Assembly (NCBI GenBank): GCA_016870995.1
Contig: VFZU01000017.1
Coordinates: 1 to 64,000, forward strand
Source: Acidobacteriota bacterium
GTDB taxonomy: Bacteria > Acidobacteriota > Terriglobia > Bryobacterales > Bryobacteraceae
Length of the DNA: 64,000 bases
Direction: 5' to 3'
Shown: positions 60,401 through 64,000 of the stretch, one piece after another
Position numbering within the stretch: position 1 is the first letter of the stretch
Layout of the letters: each line of letters begins with the position of its first letter
Position numbers and translations under genes: made by a program
Notes under the pieces: model-generated
Seen by the model: only the letters and a program-made list of their open reading frames with translations
The model's database searches: none
Told to the model about the DNA's origin: nothing

Positions 60401-63226
60401 TTAGGAGCAGCCGCTGGTCGACCCGCAGTTCTCGCACTTGTAGCAGGAACCATTCCGGGTCATCATCCCGCCGCACTCTGCGCAGGCCGGCGCATCAGCC
60501 ACCGCCGGTGCAAACAGGTCCTGTTGAGGATCCTTTTCCGTCGGCGCCAACTTGGTCGTTTCGCCTGCTTCACCCAGCGCATATTCTGCACCGAGGAATT
60601 TGGCTCCCAACCAGCGGAAGATATAGTCCATGATCGACTTCGCGTAGGGAATTTGAGGGTTCCCCGTCCAGCCCGACGGCTCGAACCGAACATGGCTGAA
60701 CTTGTCGACATAGAACTTCAGCGGCACACCGTACTGCAAGCCATAGCTGATCGCCGTCGCGAAGTTGTCCATCAGGCCCGAGATCGTCGAACCTTCCTTC
60801 GCCATGGTGATGAAAATTTCACCCGGTGTCCCGTCTTCAAACAGACCCACCGTAATGTAGCCTTCATGCCCAGCGATCGAGAACTTATGCGTCTTCGCTT
60901 CGCGTTCTTCCGGCAGTTTGCGGCGCTTCGGCGAGTGCACGATCTTCTCGACAATCTTCACTTCCTGCTTCTCAGCCAGGCTCGCAGAGGACTTCTTCTC
61001 GCCCTTGGCAGAACCGCTCGAAAGCGGTTGAGCTTTCTTCGAGTTGTCCCGATAGATCGCTACTGCCTTGATGCCCAGCTTCCAGCTCTGCAGGTAAGCA
61101 TCGGCGATGTCTTCCACCGTCGATTCTTCCGGCATGTTCACCGTCTTCGAGATCGCTCCCGAAATAAACGGCTGCGTTGCCGCCATCATCTTCACGTGAC
61201 CCATGTGATGGATAAACCGCTTCCCATTCATCGGCCGGAAGCTGCAATCGAATACTGCCAGGTGCTCTTCCTTAAAGCCGGGCGCGCCTTCGATCGTCCC
61301 CGTCGAGTCAATGTGAGAAACGATCTTCTCCACCTGCTCAGCCGAGTAACCCAACTTGATCAGCGCCTGCGGCACCGTCTGGTTCACGATCTTGATCACA
61401 CCGCCGCCCACCAGCTTCTTGTACTTCACGAGGCTGAGGTCTGGCTCGATACCGGTCGTGTCGCAATCCATCATGAAGCCGATCGTGCCCGTCGGCGCAA
61501 TCACTGTGGTCTGCGCATTGCGATAGCCGCTGCCGCGTCCCACCTGATAGGCATCATTCCAGCATTCCCACGCCGCGCTCAACAGATCCGACTGCACATT
61601 GGCCGCGTTGATCTTCGACACGCTGTCGCGATGCATACGAATCACATCGAGAAACGGCTCTTCGTTCATCTCATAGCCCGGGCAAGGACCAACCGCTTCA
61701 GCCACACGAGCTGAGGTCAGGTAAGCCTGCCCGCACATTACAGCGGTAACAGCGGCGGCCACATCGCGTCCACCTTCGCTGTCATACGGCAAGCTTATTG
61801 CCATCAGCAGCGTGCCGAGGTTCGCGTAACCAAGGCCCAGCGGGCGATAGTCATGCGAGTTCTGCCCAATGCACTCCGTGGGATAGCTGGCGTTGTCTAC
61901 GATGATTTCCTGCGCCATAATGCAGGTATCCACCGCGTGACGGAATGCCTCCACCTGGAACTTCCCATCCGGACCCAGGAACTTCATCAGATTCAACGAA
62001 GCCAGGTTGCAAGCTGAATCGTCGAGGAACATGTATTCGCTGCAAGGATTCGAAGCATTGATGCGATTCGTGTTCTTCGAGGTATGCCAACGGTTGATCG
62101 TCGTATCGAACTGCATGCCGGGATCGCCGCACTGCCAGGTCGCTTCTGCGATCTGACGAAGCAGGTCCTTGGCCATATAGCGCTTCAGAGGCGCGCCATT
62201 GATGCGGCTCTTGGTCCAATACTCACCATTGCGCTCGCTCGCCTCCATGAACTCATCATCGGCACGCACCGAGTTATTTGCGTTCTGGAAGAAGATGCTC
62301 GTATACGCTTCGCCATCGATTGACGAATCGTAGCCCGCGGCGATCAGCGTGTGGGCCTTCTTCTCTTCCTTCGCCTTGCACCAGATAAAGTCTTCGACGT
62401 CGGGGTGATCCGAATTGAGAATCACCATCTTGGCGGCACGACGCGTCTTGCCGCCGCTCTTAATCACACCCGCAAAAGCGTCAAAGCCGCGCATAAAGCT
62501 CAAAGGCCCAGAGGCACGTCCGCCGCCGCTCAGGATCGCATTCTCTTCACGCAGGCTGGACAGGTTCGACCCCGTGCCAGAACCCCACTTGAACAACATG
62601 CCTTCCGTCTTGGCCAGATCGAGAATCGATTCCAGCGAATCGCCAGCCGAGTTGATGAAGCAGGCCGAACATTGCGGACGGTGTTCACCAACGTTCAGCT
62701 TCCGAATCTGTTGTGTATTTTCATCCCACACCCAGCCATATCCGCGCTGTTCCTTCACGCCCACGTTGAACCACACAGGCGAGTTGAAGCATGCCTTCTG
62801 GTTCAACATCAGGTGCGCCAATTCGCTGCGGAAGTTTTCGCCATCTTCGGCAGTTTTGAAATAGCCGTCTTTGATACCCCAATCCGCAATCGTGTCCACG
62901 ACACGATGAACCAGTTGCCTCACGCTGGTCTCGCGCTCCGGCGATCCCATCTTCCCGTGAAAGTACTTGCTCGCAACGATGTTGGTTGCTGTCTGCGACC
63001 AATCCGCAGGCACCTCAACATCACGCTGTTCAAACACTACGGCACCCGACGAGTTACCAATCGTCGCAGTCCGTTTCTCCCATACAATCTCATCGTACGG
63101 GGTCTTCCCAGTCTCCATTTTTGCGGTGAAATACCTTGGGAAGCTCACTCCCTTGCGATCGCTACGCAGGAGTGACTTCTTGGCCTGGGGGATTTTTGCA
63201 CCGAGTGCAACAGCAAGCTGGCCCAT
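60401..63226 (-). CDS. nrdJ: Adenosylcobalamin-dependent (class II) ribonucleotide reductase
   Basis: Makes deoxyribonucleotides for DNA synthesis with B12 instead of oxygen or glycyl radicals. 941 residues. Conserved segments: QKACFNSPVWFNVGV, CSACFINSAGDSLESI (active-site pair Cys), WGSGTGSNLSSLRE, NPCSEYMFLDDSACNLASLNLMKF (radical-site region), TGTIGFMMDCDTTGIEPD. The C-terminus carries a zinc-ribbon CAECGG..CYKCENCG and redox Cys tail (GCS). Ribosome site AAAGAGG eight bases before ATG 63226. NrdR-like boxes upstream. Confidence 0.96.
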   Translation of the reverse strand: MGQLAVALGAKIPQAKKSLLRSDRKGVSFPRYFTAKMETGKTPYDEIVWEKRTATIGNSSGAVVFEQRDVEVPADWSQTATNIVASKYFHGKMGSPERETSVRQLVHRVVDTIADWGIKDGYFKTAEDGENFRSELAHLMLNQKACFNSPVWFNVGVKEQRGYGWVWDENTQQIRKLNVGEHRPQCSACFINSAGDSLESILDLAKTEGMLFKWGSGTGSNLSSLREENAILSGGGRASGPLSFMRGFDAFAGVIKSGGKTRRAAKMVILNSDHPDVEDFIWCKAKEEKKAHTLIAAGYDSSIDGEAYTSIFFQNANNSVRADDEFMEASERNGEYWTKSRINGAPLKRYMAKDLLRQIAEATWQCGDPGMQFDTTINRWHTSKNTNRINASNPCSEYMFLDDSACNLASLNLMKFLGPDGKFQVEAFRHAVDTCIMAQEIIVDNASYPTECIGQNSHDYRPLGLGYANLGTLLMAISLPYDSEGGRDVAAAVTAVMCGQAYLTSARVAEAVGPCPGYEMNEEPFLDVIRMHRDSVSKINAANVQSDLLSAAWECWNDAYQVGRGSGYRNAQTTVIAPTGTIGFMMDCDTTGIEPDLSLVKYKKLVGGGVIKIVNQTVPQALIKLGYSAEQVEKIVSHIDSTGTIEGAPGFKEEHLAVFDCSFRPMNGKRFIHHMGHVKMMAATQPFISGAISKTVNMPEESTVEDIADAYLQSWKLGIKAVAIYRDNSKKAQPLSSGSAKGEKKSSASLAEKQEVKIVEKIVHSPKRRKLPEEREAKTHKFSIAGHEGYITVGLFEDGTPGEIFITMAKEGSTISGLMDNFATAISYGLQYGVPLKFYVDKFSHVRFEPSGWTGNPQIPYAKSIMDYIFRWLGAKFLGAEYALGEAGETTKLAPTEKDPQQDLFAPAVADAPACAECGGMMTRNGSCYKCENCGSTSGCS

Positions 63227-63331
63227 GAACGAAACCTCTTTTTATTAATACTTAAAAAACTTAGGCAACAAGACGGGGACGGTTGGGCAGCCGGGGGAGG
63301 CTAGCGTTGTCTTGATGCGTAAGCAATAATG

Positions 63332-63347
63332 ACACAAGATATTGTGT
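63332..63347. promoter_or_regulatory. NrdR box 1 upstream of nrdJ
   Basis: ACACAAGATATTGTGT matches the NrdR consensus (ACACWATATATWGTGT) at 15 of 16 positions and is a near-perfect palindrome. About 105 bases before the nrdJ start, overlapping a possible minus-strand promoter spacer. NrdR represses RNR genes when dNTP/ATP levels are high. Confidence 0.75.
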
Positions 63348-63361
63348 TACAGCAAGAAAAA

Positions 63362-63377
63362 TATCTATATACAGTGC
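63362..63377. promoter_or_regulatory. NrdR box 2 (weaker)
   Basis: TATCTATATACAGTGC matches the NrdR consensus at 11 of 16 positions. Centre-to-centre distance to box 1 is 30 bp, close to three helical turns, as usual for paired NrdR sites. Confidence 0.5.
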
Positions 63378-63548
63378 AACGACTTGCAGAAGTACCACAA
63401 ACTTTCCACATCGCCCCTCGCTTTATCCACAATTTTTCCACCTTCTAAACCTCAGGAAAGATGGGCCTTAGCCTCTTCCTTGCTCCTTTTGCTTGTCAAC
63501 AGCCCTAATATGTGTGCGAATCTGGATTTTTTAACGAATCAACAACCA
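63378..63548. other. Divergent intergenic region nrdJ/nitroreductase with DnaA-like box
   Basis: 171 bases before the nitroreductase start. A perfect DnaA-box match TTATCCACA lies at 63423-63431, and a weaker CTTTCCACA about 20 bases to the left. No promoter for the nitroreductase was assigned. There is no cobalamin-riboswitch signature (B12 box) in the nrdJ leader. Confidence 0.4.
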
Positions 63549-64000
63549 TGCCCGAATTCATTCCGCTCCACTTTGATCGCCTCGATCCCGCGACTCAGAG
63601 CACTCGCTCCCTCGAATTCCGCCAAATCATGGCCCAACGCCGCACCATCCGCGACTTCAGCCCCGAGCCGGTTCCCTTCGAACTCATCGAAAACGCCATC
63701 GCGACGGCCGCCTCCGCCCCGAGCGGTGCAAACCAGCAACCTTGGCGTTTTGTTGTAGTTAGCGACGCAGAAATCAAGCATCAAATCCGCCTTGCCGCCG
63801 AAGCCGAAGAGCGCGAGAACTACGAAAGTCGCTTCCCCCAGGAATGGCTCGACGCCCTGGCCCCCTTCGGAACCAACTGGGAAAAACCCTTCCTCGACAT
63901 CTGTCCATATCTTATCGTCGTATTCCGCATCGATTATGGCCTCGACGGTGACCGCAAAATCAAACACTATTACGTTCAAGAGAGCGTCGGCATCGCCTGC
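63549..64000 (+). CDS. Nitroreductase-family FMN enzyme (iodotyrosine deiodinase-like), 3' end outside window
   Basis: ATG at 63549. The first 150 residues show the nitroreductase fold: EFRQIMAQRRTIRDFSPEP (FMN-phosphate arginine), AIATAASAPSGANQQPWRFVV, then NWEKPFLDICPYLIVVFR and IKHYYVQESVGIA, which are typical of iodotyrosine deiodinase relatives that reductively dehalogenate or reduce nitro compounds. The reading frame runs off the right end. Divergent from nrdJ. Confidence 0.88.

Noticed and set aside
63227-63331. Cobalamin riboswitch in the nrdJ leader
   Set aside because: The gene is B12-dependent, but no B12-box or the expected long structured leader was found.
1-64000. CRISPR arrays, rRNA and tRNA genes
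   Set aside because: No regularly spaced short repeats and no tRNA or rRNA signature were seen in the intergenic stretches read.

Overview
The window looks like chromosomal DNA of an acidobacterium, most likely of the Bryobacteraceae (Solibacter-type) lineage. The reasons are an ADOP-type MacB/FtsX permease next to a PadR regulator, Tat-exported sulfatases, a mosaic secreted protein whose C-terminus resembles the Solibacter TIGR03437 domain, tandem secreted M14 carboxypeptidases, ArsR+SRPBCC operons and a B12-dependent ribonucleotide reductase. This is inferred from gene content, not from a marker gene. No rRNA, tRNA or CRISPR array was recognised.

Layout. 1-131: a probable insertion-sequence end that cuts off the 5' part of a hybrid histidine kinase (to 1997). 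2.0-4.0 kb: a secreted protein and an S41 peptidase. 4.0-4.6 kb: short ORF remnants. 4.6-9.2 kb: a CobW/ZigA GTPase, a damaged ArsR-SRPBCC-SRPBCC operon, a DUF465 protein and an AstE-like hydrolase. 9.2-12.8 kb: a large HEAT-repeat protein with two haem c motifs. 12.8-18.8 kb: a nitric-oxide signalling island (H-NOX, HNOBA histidine kinase, and on the other strand a receiver and a REC-PAS-GGDEF-EAL protein). 18.8-21.7 kb: ADOP permease with an amber codon in its prefix, and PadR. 21.7-25.6 kb: HPPD with an aminotransferase, a phosphatase, a ClpS-like protein, a cytochrome. 25.6-31.7 kb: moaB and three M14 carboxypeptidase paralogues. 31.8-35.0 kb: a TPR protein and an LssY/beta-barrel protein. 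35.0-42.9 kb: one long minus-strand operon (aminotransferase, NicO transporter, SDR, SGNH hydrolase, two sulfatases, lectin-like protein). 43.0-49.2 kb: an envelope operon (HU, M50 protease, two glycosyltransferases, prepilin peptidase, UppS, CdsA, methyltransferase). 49.2-52.5 kb: a peroxiredoxin-ABC-sialidase operon and a divergent DinB/YfiT gene. 52.5-60.3 kb: mosaic secreted protein, M16 peptidase pair, DUF4394 protein, third sulfatase. 60.4-64.0 kb: nrdJ with NrdR-like and DnaA-like sites, and the start of a nitroreductase/iodotyrosine deiodinase-like gene.

Most notable: the peroxiredoxin at 51430-51978 has an in-frame UGA exactly at its peroxidatic cysteine (motif PxxxTxxU), followed at the right distance by a strong hairpin with a G-rich apical loop, the signature of a bacterial selenoprotein. 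A second in-frame UGA, in an SRPBCC gene, also has a hairpin, but the position is not a cysteine in the family as I know it, so a nonsense mutation is more likely there. Several other genes carry lesions (amber codon, three single-base frameshifts, one IS truncation). This is either real decay or sequencing/assembly error, and it is the main caution for the selenocysteine reading.

The second theme is regulation: a probable NO sensor wired to a c-di-GMP phosphodiesterase, and near-perfect operator palindromes in front of the ArsR, PadR and nrdJ genes.
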